From Eubacterium sp. (GTDB lineage Bacteria; Bacillota; Clostridia; Lachnospirales; Lachnospiraceae): DNA of 64,000 nt. Shown in pieces: positions 33,262-43,729 of this stretch (positions are counted from its first letter, which is position 1; each line of letters begins with the position of its first letter). The position numbers and the translations under genes were made by a program. Location of the stretch: the NCBI GenBank assembly GCA_021769425.1, contig JAETSX010000031.1, positions 1-64,000 on the forward strand, given 5' to 3'. Below the pieces are notes generated by a model. The model saw only the letters and a program-made list of their open reading frames with translations, did no database searches and had not been told where the DNA came from.

Positions 33262-33954
33262 ATGGCAGAGCAGAAAGAAATGGAAACAATGGAAAGCCAG
33301 GAGACAGAAAATATGGAACAGGAAGAAGCAAAAGATACTCCTGAGAATTCTGAGGAAGGGTGCGGGACGGACAGCCCGCCGGAAACAGAAGGAACAGAGA
33401 AAGCAGAAGAATCCTCTGAAGACACTTCCCAGGAAGAGGAATCCGGGGAAGAACAGCCTTCCGGAGAGAATCAGGGAGAAGAGAAAAAAGGATTTTTCAA
33501 GAAGAAAGAAAAGAAGAATAAACAGGAAGAGAAAATTGCCGAGCTGACCGACCGGGTACAGCGTCAGATGGCAGAATTTGACAATTTCCGCAAACGGACG
33601 GAGAAGGAAAAAACCCAGATGTTTGAAGTAGGGGCAAAAAGCGTGATTGAGAAAATCCTTCCAGTGGTGGACAATTTTGAACGGGGATTATCCGCTGTTC
33701 CTGAAGAAGCAAAGGAAGATCCCTTTGTACAGGGAATGGATAAGATATATAAGCAGTTAATGACAGAATTAGAAAGCCTGGAGGTAAAACCCATCGAAGC
33801 GGTGGGGGCAGAATTTAATCCGGAATTCCACAATGCGGTAATGCAGGTGGAAAGCGAAGAATATGAATCCGGGATTGTTGCCCAGGAGCTGCAGAAAGGG
33901 TATATGTACCGGGAAAGCGTGGTAAGGCACAGCATGGTGGCTGTGGTTCAGTAA
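33262..33954 (+). CDS. grpE: Nucleotide exchange factor GrpE
   Basis: 230 aa. A long acidic N-terminal tail (about 1-75, rich in E, S, T), a short Lys-rich patch (GFFKKKEKKNKQEEK), the long dimer helix and the conserved core FDNFRKRTEKEK, VDNFERGL, PFVQGMDKIYKQL, and EFNPEFHNAV ... EVLQKGY-type ending (QELQKGYMYRESVVRHSMV). Promotes ADP release from DnaK. AAAGGTG ribosome binding site; sits between hrcA and dnaK as usual in Firmicutes. Confidence 0.97.
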   Translation: MAEQKEMETMESQETENMEQEEAKDTPENSEEGCGTDSPPETEGTEKAEESSEDTSQEEESGEEQPSGENQGEEKKGFFKKKEKKNKQEEKIAELTDRVQRQMAEFDNFRKRTEKEKTQMFEVGAKSVIEKILPVVDNFERGLSAVPEEAKEDPFVQGMDKIYKQLMTELESLEVKPIEAVGAEFNPEFHNAVMQVESEEYESGIVAQELQKGYMYRESVVRHSMVAVVQ

Positions 33955-34035
33955 CAGATAGGGTGCAGACCATGCATAGTTTTTATGATACGGCATAGCC
34001 GTTTACAATTATAAAGCAGCAGATAATGGTAATAG

Positions 34036-35931
<1,896 letters not shown>

Positions 35932-35933
35932 TC

Positions 35934-37004
35934 ATGGCAGAACAGAAAAGAGATTATTATGAAGTCCTTGGAGTGGACAAAAATGCAGATGATGCTGCAA
36001 TTAAGAAAGCATACCGTCAGCTTGCCAAAAAATATCACCCGGATATGAATCCGGGTGATGCTGAGGCAGAGAAAAAATTTAAAGAAGCTTCCGAGGCTTA
36101 TGCCGTCTTAAGCGATCCGGATAAAAAACGCCAGTATGACCAGTTCGGACACGCAGCCTTTGACGGCGGCATGGGCGGCGGAGGCGGCTTTGATTTCTCA
36201 GGTATGGATATGGGGGATATTTTCGGCGATATTTTCGGCGATTTATTCGGCGGCGGTTCCAGACGTCGTTCCGCCAATAACGGCCCCATGAAAGGCGCAA
36301 ACCTTCGGGCGGCGGTGCGGATTACATTTGAAGAAGCGGCGTTTGGCTGCGAGAAAGAAATAGAGATTACCTTAAAAGACGAATGCCAGACCTGCCACAC
36401 CACAGGAGCTAAGCCGGGAACTTCACCGGAGACCTGTACCAAGTGCGGCGGGAAAGGAAAAGTGGTATACACCCAGCAGTCGTTCCTTGGAATGGTTCAG
36501 AATGTGCAGACCTGTCCGGACTGCCACGGAACCGGTAAAATTATCAAAGAGAAATGCCCGGACTGTCGGGGAACCAGAGGCGATTTGCTGGTAGAGGTAA
36601 ATGTAAGCAGGCATCCGATTTTCCAGCGGCAGGATATGAATATTTATTCCACTGCCCCTATTTCCTTTGCACAGGCGGCATTGGGCGGTGAAGTGCGCAT
36701 CAGCACCATTGACGGGGATATCCTCTATGATGTGAAGCCGGGAACTCAGACAGACACCAGAATCCGCTTGAAAGGCAAAGGCATTCCTTCCCTCAGGAAT
36801 TCCTCTATCCGGGGCGATCATTATGTGACCCTGGTAGTTCAGGTGCCCACAGGCTTAAGTGAGGAGGCGAAGGAAGCGCTGCGCAGGTTTGACGAAGCCA
36901 GCGGCCAGTCCTTGAAGAAACAGAATGGGGCTGCCCATACAGAGAAGCATGGAAAGAAAAAAGGATTTATGGGGAAGATTAAGGAGTCCCTGGAAGATAT
37001 GTAA
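35934..37004 (+). CDS. dnaJ: Chaperone DnaJ (Hsp40)
   Basis: 356 aa. J domain with [20 protein letters not shown] and the HPD motif ([11 protein letters not shown]), a Gly/Phe region ([15 protein letters not shown]), four zinc-binding repeats CQTC, CTKC, CPDC and CPDC, then two beta-sandwich substrate domains. Starts 2 nt after the dnaK stop. Delivers substrates to DnaK and stimulates its ATPase. Slightly shorter than the usual ~380 aa, with the C-terminal tail being the variable part. Confidence 0.98.
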   Translation: MAEQKRDYYEVLGVDKNADDAAIKKAYRQLAKKYHPDMNPGDAEAEKKFKEASEAYAVLSDPDKKRQYDQFGHAAFDGGMGGGGGFDFSGMDMGDIFGDIFGDLFGGGSRRRSANNGPMKGANLRAAVRITFEEAAFGCEKEIEITLKDECQTCHTTGAKPGTSPETCTKCGGKGKVVYTQQSFLGMVQNVQTCPDCHGTGKIIKEKCPDCRGTRGDLLVEVNVSRHPIFQRQDMNIYSTAPISFAQAALGGEVRISTIDGDILYDVKPGTQTDTRIRLKGKGIPSLRNSSIRGDHYVTLVVQVPTGLSEEAKEALRRFDEASGQSLKKQNGAAHTEKHGKKKGFMGKIKESLEDM

Positions 37005-37080
37005 TATTGAGAAAATATGAGATATAAGGGCTTTTGTACTGAAAGTCAGTACATAGCTCTTAGTGTGTATAATACTGCTG

Positions 37081-37137
37081 AACTCAGGTGAATTAATTTG
37101 TGCATAACTCACAAAAATTCCCTGAGTTCTTTTTTTA
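37081..37137 (+). terminator. Rho-independent terminator of the heat-shock operon
   Basis: AACTCAGG pairs with CCTGAGTT; inside, AATTTGTG pairs roughly with CACAAAAATT; CTTTTTTTAT follows. A second weaker hairpin (TTTTGTACTG ... CAGTACATAG) lies at 37030-37056. Confidence 0.8.
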
Positions 37138-37226
37138 TATTGACAAATATGACAGAAGAGATATAATTAGTTTAACAGATAAACTGTTTAAAAATAAAAC
37201 TATAAGAGAAGGAGAAGGTGGAGACT

Positions 37227-38417
37227 ATGAAGTATGATTTTGACCGGGTTGTAGATCGGAAGCAGACCAATGATATGAAGTGGCATGCAAAGGCAGTGGG
37301 TTCTTATCTGCACAGGGAGATTCCGGAGGATATGATTCCCATGTGGCTTGCAGATACAGAATTTCCCTGTGCTCCGGTGATCGTGGAGGCGCTGAAAAAA
37401 CGGGTGGATAAGGAGATATTCGGGTATTGTGCACCGATGGAAAGCTTTTATGGGGCGGTATGTTACTGGCAGAAGCTGCGTTTTGGCTGGGAGGTTAGGC
37501 CGGAATGGATGACATATACTCCTACCGTTGTGGCAGGAATTAATATTGCAATCCGCGCTTTCAGCAAAGAGGGGGATGGGGTGATTATTCAACAGCCGGT
37601 ATACGATCCCTTTGCAACGATTGTGAAAAATGATAACCGTAAAGTTGTAAATAACGGGCTGATGATAAGGGACGGGCATTTTGAGATGAATCTGGAAGAA
37701 TTGGAAGAACTGGCTTCCAAACCGGAAAATACCATGATGATTCTGTGCAGTCCCCACAATCCTACCGGCCGGGTCTGGAGAAAAGAGGAGCTGATACAAG
37801 TTGCGGACATCTGCTTAAAGCATCATGTGATGCTGGTATCAGATGAGATCCATGGAGATATTATTTATCAGGGACATACCCATTATCCGCTGCTGAATCT
37901 GGATGAACGTTATGCAGAACATTTTATCCATCTCACTGCGCCGGGCAAGACTTTTAATGTGGCGGGCCTGAAATCAAGCGTGTCGATTATTCCCAATCAG
38001 AAAGTACGGGAAGCGTTTGTAAGAATGCAGGCTGCCATGTCTTTGGATGTGAAAAATACCTTCGGCATTGAGAGCGTGATTGCAGCTTATACCCCGGAGG
38101 GCGCAGAATGGGCAGATCAGGAAGTGGCCTACATGGAGGCAAATGTAGATTATGTGGAAGAATATCTGAGAGAGCAGATGCCCGGAGTGACGATGATAAG
38201 GCCGGAAGGAACGTTTCTGTGCTGGCTTGATTTTTCCGGATTGCATCTGGGGGATCAGGAATTGTTTCAGAGAATAGTAATGGATGCAGCAGTCATTTGC
38301 GTTCCGGGCCCCTGGTTCGGGCCGGGCGGGGAAGAGCATTTCCGCCTGAATGTGGGATGTCCCAGAAGTATTCTGAAGGAAGCGTTAGATCGTATGAAAA
38401 AAGAATTGTATCGATAA
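37227..38417 (+). CDS. PatB/MalY-like PLP-dependent aminotransferase (C-S lyase)
   Basis: 396 aa from ATG 37227; GTG 37218 is a possible earlier start. MKYDFDRVVDRKQTNDMKWH and MIPMWLADTEFPCAPVI at the N-terminus and CSPHNPTGRVW, VSDEIHGDII, LTAPGKTFNVAGLKSS (PLP lysine in PGKTFN) are characteristic of the MalY/PatB class I fold. Members cleave cystathionine or cysteine conjugates to pyruvate, ammonia and thiol. It is followed by an amino-acid permease, suggesting uptake and breakdown of a sulfur amino acid, but the two are separated by about 150 bp. Confidence 0.92.
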   Translation: MKYDFDRVVDRKQTNDMKWHAKAVGSYLHREIPEDMIPMWLADTEFPCAPVIVEALKKRVDKEIFGYCAPMESFYGAVCYWQKLRFGWEVRPEWMTYTPTVVAGINIAIRAFSKEGDGVIIQQPVYDPFATIVKNDNRKVVNNGLMIRDGHFEMNLEELEELASKPENTMMILCSPHNPTGRVWRKEELIQVADICLKHHVMLVSDEIHGDIIYQGHTHYPLLNLDERYAEHFIHLTAPGKTFNVAGLKSSVSIIPNQKVREAFVRMQAAMSLDVKNTFGIESVIAAYTPEGAEWADQEVAYMEANVDYVEEYLREQMPGVTMIRPEGTFLCWLDFSGLHLGDQELFQRIVMDAAVICVPGPWFGPGGEEHFRLNVGCPRSILKEALDRMKKELYR

Positions 38418-38568
38418 CAATTATAGTTACGGAAATTGTGCAAATTGCTGTATGGCGGAAGAAGAAAGAATGCAGAAATTGTCCGCGGGTTTTCATACGG
38501 CATGTATTGCGCAGGTTTTCCGGTAGGCGGCATAAGGACTGCAATTAATTGAAAAAAGGAGTTAAGGT

Positions 38569-39891
38569 ATGGAAGTTCAAAAGAATAAACTGTTAAGCAG
38601 GGGGGATTTATTTTCCATGGCGGTAGGCCAGATTATCGGCGTGGGAATTATGACTATGACGGGCATTGCAATTGGATTTACCGGAAGGAGCGTAAATATT
38701 ACCTACATAATTGCCGGAATTATTACGATCATTGGGGCAATTCCGCAGATTTATATTGGAGGGACCGCAAACTTTGTAGGCGGTCAGTATTCCCAGATTG
38801 CAGTGTTAAGCGGGAAGAAAATGGCCGGCATTTATCTGTATATTCAGTTGTTCAGCGCATTGGCCATCAGTATGTACACATTGTCTTTTGCGGATTATTT
38901 CCTGTCTTTGATGCCGGGGGTACCCGTAAAACTGATTTGCACTGTTGTGCTGACAGCGTTGTTCGGCATGCATCTTTTGGGAGTGAAACAAGCGGCAAGG
39001 CTGCAGAATATTCTGTGTGCGGTGCTTGCTGTCGCCATTGCATCTTACATTGTATTGGGAGTGGGGCATATTCAGCCGGATTATTTTACCAACGGATTTA
39101 TGGCCGGGGGCCCGGGAGGATTTGTGCTGGCGTCCATATATCTGACCTTTGCAGCCGGAGGCACCCAGTATGTGGTGAATTACAGTTCCGCTGCTAAGAA
39201 TCCTACCAAAGATATTCCTTTTGTCATCATTGCCTCCACCGGAATTGTAGTGCTGATTTATGCAGTGATGGCAACGGTTGCAGCAGGGGCGCTTCCGGTG
39301 GAGCAGGTGGCGAATCAGCCTTTGAGCGTGTCGGCGGCAGCTTTTATGCCTAAGGCGGTGTATACGTTTTTTGTAGTAGGCGGCGCAATGTTTGCTTTGC
39401 TGACTACATTGAATTTTAACATCGGCATGATTGTATATCCTGTGCTGCGGGCCTGTGAAGACGGCTGGCTTCCCAAAAAGCTGGCTGTGAAAAATGAAAA
39501 ATACGGTTCGGCCCATTATATTTTGCTGGTTTTTTACCTCATTGGAACAGTGCCGATTTTAATCGGACTGGATCTGAACACAGTGGCAAACAGCACAGTT
39601 ATTTTATTTACGATAATCCGTGGCGTAATTGCGTTTTCCGCCATGCAGCTTCCGAAGAAACTGCCGGAACTTTGGAACAAATCTTCCTTCTATGTAAACA
39701 AAGGCAAATTGAACGCTGTATGCATATTTTCCATGGCGCTGGCTGCCTTGTCCGTAGCAGTGCTGCTGATTTCCACCTCCATGGTTCAGATAATCGGGAA
39801 TATTGCGATTCTTGCATTTTCCATTGTGGTGGCGCTTCTGGTCAATAAGCGGGTGACGCTGAATCCAAGCTTTACGGAGAATTCTCGGTAA
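38569..39891 (+). CDS. APC-family amino acid permease
   Basis: 440 aa with about 12 hydrophobic segments. The N-terminus LLSRGDLFSMAVGQIIGVGI has the GxG-containing TM1 of APC transporters; later YVVNYSSAAKNPTKDIPFVI matches the loop before TM6. AAAAAGGAG ribosome binding site. Substrate cannot be told from sequence; amino acid or amine uptake by cation or solute exchange is the family norm. Monocistronic by appearance, followed by a large inverted repeat. Confidence 0.88.
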   Translation: MEVQKNKLLSRGDLFSMAVGQIIGVGIMTMTGIAIGFTGRSVNITYIIAGIITIIGAIPQIYIGGTANFVGGQYSQIAVLSGKKMAGIYLYIQLFSALAISMYTLSFADYFLSLMPGVPVKLICTVVLTALFGMHLLGVKQAARLQNILCAVLAVAIASYIVLGVGHIQPDYFTNGFMAGGPGGFVLASIYLTFAAGGTQYVVNYSSAAKNPTKDIPFVIIASTGIVVLIYAVMATVAAGALPVEQVANQPLSVSAAAFMPKAVYTFFVVGGAMFALLTTLNFNIGMIVYPVLRACEDGWLPKKLAVKNEKYGSAHYILLVFYLIGTVPILIGLDLNTVANSTVILFTIIRGVIAFSAMQLPKKLPELWNKSSFYVNKGKLNAVCIFSMALAALSVAVLLISTSMVQIIGNIAILAFSIVVALLVNKRVTLNPSFTENSR

Positions 39892-39973
39892 AATTGCCGG
39901 TGCATATTGACATTTCTTTTCACTCCCGGAGTAATATGTGAGCGCTGCGGTATGTATCATATGAAGCAATGCG

Positions 39974-40061
39974 CTGCCGTATGAAGGCGATTTGATGCAA
40001 AATATGGAACTATCTGTGATTAAAATTCCATATTTTGCAGCTTTCGTCTTTCATACGGCAG
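39974..40061. repeat. Nested large inverted repeat
   Basis: Outer arms CTGCCGTATGAA / TTCATACGGCAG and inner arms TGCAAAATATGGAA / TTCCATATTTTGCA are all perfect. The inner hairpin could end the permease transcript, although no T-run follows. Size and symmetry resemble a miniature inverted-repeat element. Confidence 0.75.
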
Positions 40062-40100
40062 TTTTTCGTATATAATAACATTACAGTGAACTTTTGCGTC

Positions 40101-40340
40101 AGTAAACTCCCATCATGCTTAGCCTGTCGTGCGACGGGCCGCATGGCCATCCATACTATGGAAGTCGAAGACTTTCATAGTAAACTCCCATCATGCTTAG
40201 CCTGTCGTGCGACGGGCCGCATGGCCATCCATACTATGGAAGTCGAGGACTTTCATAGTAAACTCCCATCATGCTTAGCCTGTCGTGCGACGGGCCGCAT
40301 GGCCATCCATACTATGGAAGCCAAGGGCTTTCATAGTAAC
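40101..40340 (+). repeat. Array A: three 78-bp structured repeats
   Basis: Units start at 40101, 40179 and 40257. Each reads AGTAAACTCCCATCATGCTT then AGCCTGTCGTGCGACGGGCC, GCATGGCCATCCATACTATG, GAAGTCGAAGACTTTCAT. Predicted stems: CCTGTCG/CGACGGG and ACTATGGAAGTC-GAA-GACTTTCATAGT. In unit 3 the second stem is GAAGCC-AAG-GGCTTT, a T-A to C-G compensatory swap. Orientation plus. No spacers, so not CRISPR. Confidence 0.9.
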
Positions 40341-40347
40341 AGACAAT

Positions 40348-40382
40348 AAATCATTTAGCAAATAAGTATGCTCTTGAGTATA
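40348..40382 (-). repeat. Half copy of the ~92-bp palindrome
   Basis: AATAAATCATTTAGCAAATA then AGTATGCTCTTGAGTATA corresponds to the second half of the copies at 59968 and 61391. It lies just upstream of the amidohydrolase ribosome binding site. Confidence 0.75.
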
Positions 40383-40416
40383 ACATGTTTCAGAGCAGAA
40401 AGGAAAGTGAAAGTTT

Positions 40417-42024
40417 ATGCAGACATTATATTATAACGGGGATATCATTACCATGCGAAAGGAAGAAGATGCGCCTGAGGCAGTTCTTGTGTCCGAAGGC
40501 CGGATTGCCTGTGTGGGAACCCTGAAAGAAGCAGAACAGTTATGCACGCCGGAAACAGAACGGGTGGATTTGCAGGGGAGGACCCTGATGCCTTCGTTTA
40601 TTGACGCCCACGGGCACATCACTATGCTGGCTCAGTACACGGATTTTGCAAATCTTGGCAAATGTACCGATTTTCAGCAGGTGACGGAAACGCTTCAGGC
40701 ATATAAGAAGGAAAAGGACATCCGGGACGGCGTTTTGATGGCCTATGGCTATGATCATAATTTTCTGGCAGAGCAGGAGCATCCCACAAAAGCAGTTCTT
40801 GATCGGGTATCCAATGAGATTCCAATCTGCATTCTCCATACGTCCGGGCACATGTGCGTGGCAAACAGCACGCTTTTGGGGGAATGCGGCATTACGAAAG
40901 ACACTCCTGACCCGGAAGGCGGGAAATTCGGCAGGGATGAAAATGGGGAACCCAACGGATATATCGAAGAGGTTCCGGCTATGACAAAGGTTCTGCTGTT
41001 TATGTTTTCCAGGGTAAAAGCAGATTTTGGGAAACAGATGGAACTTGCGCAGGAAACTTATTTAAAATATGGAATTACAACGGTTCAGGATGGCGCAGCC
41101 AACCAATCAGCCTTTCAAAGACTTGCAGAAGTTGCAAAAGAGGGAGGATTTTGCCTGGATGTGATTGCCTATCTGCTGGCGGATGAGGCAGAACAGACGG
41201 CTCAAGCCTATCCGGCATATGGGAACCGCTATTGCAATCATTTGAAAATAGGCGGTGAGAAAATCATTCTGGATGGATCTCCTCAGGGCCGCTCTGCCTG
41301 GCTGTCAAAGCCCTATGAAGGGGAAGAGACTTACTGCGGATATCCGGCCTGCACCGATGAACAGGTAAAACAGTGGGTGAAAAATTCCATCAAAGCCGGA
41401 CGGCAGCTATTGGCCCATTGCAACGGTGATGCGGCGTCCCAGCAATATTTAGACGCATTTTCCGAAGCAGCTTCAGAATCGCCGGAAAATCCGGAACGGA
41501 TACGTGCCCTTCGTCCGGTGATGATTCACTGCCAGACTCTTCGGGAGGATCAGATGGGAGAGATGGCTCGTCTGGGCATGATTCCTTCTATTTTTGTGGC
41601 TCATACATGGTACTGGGGAGATGTGCACCTGAAAAATCTCGGTCCGGTGCGGGGAAATCATATCAGCCCTGTGAAATCGGCTTTGGATCATGGGCTTTTT
41701 TATAATTTTCATCAGGATCCCCCGGTGGTGGAACCGGATATGCTTCACACGGTTTGGTGTGCGGTGAACCGGATTACAAGAGGCGGACAGCCCATCGGTC
41801 AGGAGCAGTGCGTCAGTGTATTTGAGGCATTGAAAGGCATTACCATTCACGGCGCCTATGCTTATCATGAAGAAGATCAGAAAGGAACCTTAGAAGTTGG
41901 AAAACTTGCGGATCTTGTGGTACTTGACCAGAATCCGCTGAAAATAGATAAGATGCAGATTCGGGACATTCAGGTGTTGGAGACAGTGAAGGAAGGGAAG
42001 ACCCTTTATCGGAAAGCGGAATAG
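40417..42024 (+). CDS. YtcJ-like amidohydrolase
   Basis: 535 aa, GAAAGGAAAG ribosome binding site. N-terminal beta-sandwich (LYYNGDIITM), first metal motif FIDAHGHITML, then LHTSGHMCVANS, GYIEEVPAM, the HC/QTL region MIHCQTLREDQ, a FVAHTWYWGD segment and the C-terminal LEVGKLADLVVLDQNP typical of amidohydrolase family 3. Probably a cytosolic metal-dependent hydrolase of a cyclic amide or N-acyl compound; substrate unknown. It is bracketed by repeat arrays A and B. Confidence 0.9.
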   Translation: MQTLYYNGDIITMRKEEDAPEAVLVSEGRIACVGTLKEAEQLCTPETERVDLQGRTLMPSFIDAHGHITMLAQYTDFANLGKCTDFQQVTETLQAYKKEKDIRDGVLMAYGYDHNFLAEQEHPTKAVLDRVSNEIPICILHTSGHMCVANSTLLGECGITKDTPDPEGGKFGRDENGEPNGYIEEVPAMTKVLLFMFSRVKADFGKQMELAQETYLKYGITTVQDGAANQSAFQRLAEVAKEGGFCLDVIAYLLADEAEQTAQAYPAYGNRYCNHLKIGGEKIILDGSPQGRSAWLSKPYEGEETYCGYPACTDEQVKQWVKNSIKAGRQLLAHCNGDAASQQYLDAFSEAASESPENPERIRALRPVMIHCQTLREDQMGEMARLGMIPSIFVAHTWYWGDVHLKNLGPVRGNHISPVKSALDHGLFYNFHQDPPVVEPDMLHTVWCAVNRITRGGQPIGQEQCVSVFEALKGITIHGAYAYHEEDQKGTLEVGKLADLVVLDQNPLKIDKMQIRDIQVLETVKEGKTLYRKAE

Positions 42025-42476
42025 CTGAGTGCTGCAAATTATGGTATCTTAACGGTTCAACCTTCGGCTTCACTGTTACGGAATCTGTCCATTCCAAATG
42101 CTTACGTTCCGCTCCGGTGGACGCTGGACAAGATTGACAAAGAGATGAGATAAGGGGTATAGTAAACTCCCATCATGCTCAGCCTGCCGTCCGGCGGGCC
42201 GCATGGTCATCCATGCTGTGAAAGTCGAAGACTTTCATAGTAAACGCCCATCATGCTCAGCCTGCCGTGCGGCGGGCCGCATGGCCATCCATGCTGTGAA
42301 AGTCGAAGACTTTCATAGTAAACGCCCATCATGCTCAGCCTGCCGTGCGGCGGGCCGCATGGCCATCCATGCTGTGAAAGTCGAAGATTTTCATAGTAAA
42401 ATCAAGTCAGGCTGGAGGAGCGAAAAGTGGTGCAGCGTTTTTGTGACATATTACAACAGAAGAAAGAGGGAGACTC
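42025..42476. other. Intergenic region with repeat array B
   Basis: About 135 bp without obvious signals, then three 78-bp units (42161-42400) and a short leader to the marR ribosome binding site. The 131-aa ORF at 42203 is the translated repeat. Confidence 0.7.
42161..42400 (+). repeat. Array B: three 78-bp structured repeats
   Basis: Units start at 42161, 42239 and 42317. Compared with array A the first stem is CCTGCCG/CGGCGGG (T-A replaced by C-G) and the second is GCTGTGAAAGTC-GAA-GACTTTCATAGT, whose differences remain G-T pairable. The last unit has GATTTTC for GACTTTC, again pairable. Same orientation as A. Confidence 0.9.
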
Positions 42477-42950
42477 ATGGAAGATATGAAAGAAGCAATC
42501 CGATTAATGGAAAATCTGTATTCCGTGGAACGGATGGTATCAGTGATGGAAAAGGAGCCCAAGCATTACGGGACAGAAGAATTGCTCTATGCCAATGAAG
42601 TGCATACGCTGAAGACGGTTGCCCAGCAGGAGGGAATCACTCAAAAAGAGCTGACAGATAAGATGTTCCGCACAAAAGGCGCAACTTCTGTCATGATTAG
42701 GAAACTGGAAAAAAAGGGCTTAATTATCAGGAAAGAAGATGAAAAAGATGCCAGGGTATTTCGTCTGTATCTGACGGAAAAGGGAAAACGGGTACATAAA
42801 TGCCATTTGGAATATGATGAAAAAATAATTGGCCGGTGGATGGAGGAACTGGATTTTTCCCGGGAAGAGATAGAGGGAACCAATCAGGTTCTGGAGAAAT
42901 ATATCAGTTATGTTGAAAAATGGCTGGAACGAAAGCCGGGCAGGATGTGA
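42477..42950 (+). CDS. MarR-family transcriptional regulator
   Basis: 157 aa, AGAGGGAG ribosome binding site. Winged helix: EVHTLKTVAQQEGITQKELT, FRTKGATSVMIRKLEKKGLI and RKEDEKDARVFRLYLTEKGK give the recognition helix and wing of MarR proteins. Helical dimerization segments at both ends. The likely target is unknown; the amidohydrolase upstream is in a separate unit. Flanked on both sides by the 78-bp repeat arrays, B in plus and C in minus orientation. Confidence 0.92.
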   Translation: MEDMKEAIRLMENLYSVERMVSVMEKEPKHYGTEELLYANEVHTLKTVAQQEGITQKELTDKMFRTKGATSVMIRKLEKKGLIIRKEDEKDARVFRLYLTEKGKRVHKCHLEYDEKIIGRWMEELDFSREEIEGTNQVLEKYISYVEKWLERKPGRM

Positions 42951-42984
42951 ATATTTTATTGCGCTCATTCAGAGAGATGGTTTT

Positions 42985-43222
42985 TTTACTATGAAAGTCT
43001 TCGACTTCCATAGCATGGATGGCCATGCGGCCCGTCAAACGGCAGGCTGAGCATGATGAGAGTTTACTATGAAAGCCCTTGGCTTCCATAGTAGGATGGC
43101 CATGCGGCCCGTCAAACGGCAGGCTGAGCATGATGTGAGTTTACTATGAAAGCCCTTGGCTTCCATAGTAGGATGGCCATGCGGCCCGTCGCACGACAGG
43201 CTAAGCATGATGGGAGTTTACT
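42985..43222 (-). repeat. Array C: three structured repeats, minus orientation
   Basis: Units begin near 42985, 43063 and 43140 (period 78, 77, 77). Read on the minus strand they match arrays A and B: two units carry the AAGCC-AAG-GGCTT version of the hairpin and one the AAGTC-GAA-GACTT version. Array B and C together make an inverted pair around marR. Confidence 0.88.
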
Positions 43223-43282
43223 GTAAAAATGCATTATGGAATGGGAAAGATTTTCATAATCATGCCAGAGAGTCCATAAAAA

Positions 43283-43329
43283 GACAGTAAAATGCAACAC
43301 TTTGTAATAAAGTGTTGCATTTTACTGTC
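43283..43329. terminator. Perfect 21-bp hairpin, probable bidirectional terminator
   Basis: GACAGTAAAATGCAACACTTT-GTAAT-AAAGTGTTGCATTTTACTGTC. Arms are exact reverse complements. A and T runs are within the stem, so it could work in both directions. Its core is repeated, inverted, at 43611-43637. Confidence 0.65.
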
Positions 43330-43637
43330 ACATAATATATCGAACCAAACGGAAATTACTTAATAGGGAAAATAAAATTTTTGAAAAGATTTTTTCTGAT
43401 ATTCTTTGAGTATACGATACAGATAGCGAAAGATGAAGGGCTGTTGGATGACCGTATTGTGGCGGAGGTAAGAAAAATCAAGAATGGGAGACAGTGCAGA
43501 TGAATCTGTTGGGATTTGGCATAGAACAAGGAGCATGAAATATATTTTGAGGCAAAGGCCCCGGAAATTGATAAAAGAGCAATTTCCGGGGCTTTTTGTA
43601 TGCGTTTTCATGCAACACTTTATTACAAACTGTTGCA
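43293..43637. repeat. 345-bp segment bounded by inverted 27-bp palindromes
   Basis: Left end TGCAACACTTTGTAATAAAG-TGTTGCA and right end TGCAACACTTTATTACAAAC-TGTTGCA are inverted copies differing at one base, and each is itself a hairpin. This resembles a miniature inverted-repeat element. No target-site duplication was obvious. Confidence 0.5.
43559..43597 (+). terminator. Strong rho-independent terminator
   Basis: CCCCGGAAATTG-ATAAAAGAG-CAATTTCCGGGG then CTTTTTG. The gene it terminates is not visible; it insulates csrA from upstream transcription. Confidence 0.85.
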
Positions 43638-43729
43638 TGTTCCAGATCATAGGAAAAGCAGAACGAAACGGCTCCCTGTGTCAGGGAACTGCCGCAGCAG
43701 AGAAATTGCAGGAAACATGGAGGTTTGGA

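Larger units (their letters stand above)
39892..40416. other. Intergenic region filled with repeats
   Basis: Holds, in order, a CCGGAGTAATAT motif (39926), a nested 88-bp inverted repeat (39974-40061), three units of the 78-bp structured repeat (40101-40340) and half of the ~92-bp palindrome (40348-40382). Three different repeat families thus stand side by side. The 104-aa ORF in the track is only the translated repeat. Confidence 0.75.
42951..43729. other. Intergenic region with array C and a palindrome-bounded segment
   Basis: About 780 bp: array C (42985-43222), a 21-bp perfect hairpin (43283-43329), a 345-bp segment bounded by inverted 27-bp palindromes (43293-43637) that contains a strong terminator (43559-43597), then the csrA leader. 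Within the segment one frame (about 43400-43500) reads EYTIQIAKDEGLLDDRIVAE without start or ribosome binding site, perhaps a gene remnant. Confidence 0.6.

Noticed and set aside
40035-40349. 104-aa ORF with perfect 26-residue repeats (track, plus)
   Set aside because: The open frame only reflects a 78-bp (26-codon) non-coding repeat; no ribosome binding site, and other arrays break the frame with 77-bp units.
42203-42598. 131-aa repeat ORF running into marR
   Set aside because: Same translated repeat; overlaps the marR start in another frame, no initiation signal.
40101-43222. Arrays considered as CRISPR
   Set aside because: Units are contiguous 77-78 bp copies without variable spacers, and there are no cas genes.
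43484-43729. N-terminal 82-residue extension of the csrA ORF
   Set aside because: It runs through a rho-independent terminator and palindrome; the internal ATG 43730 has the proper GGAGG and CsrA start.
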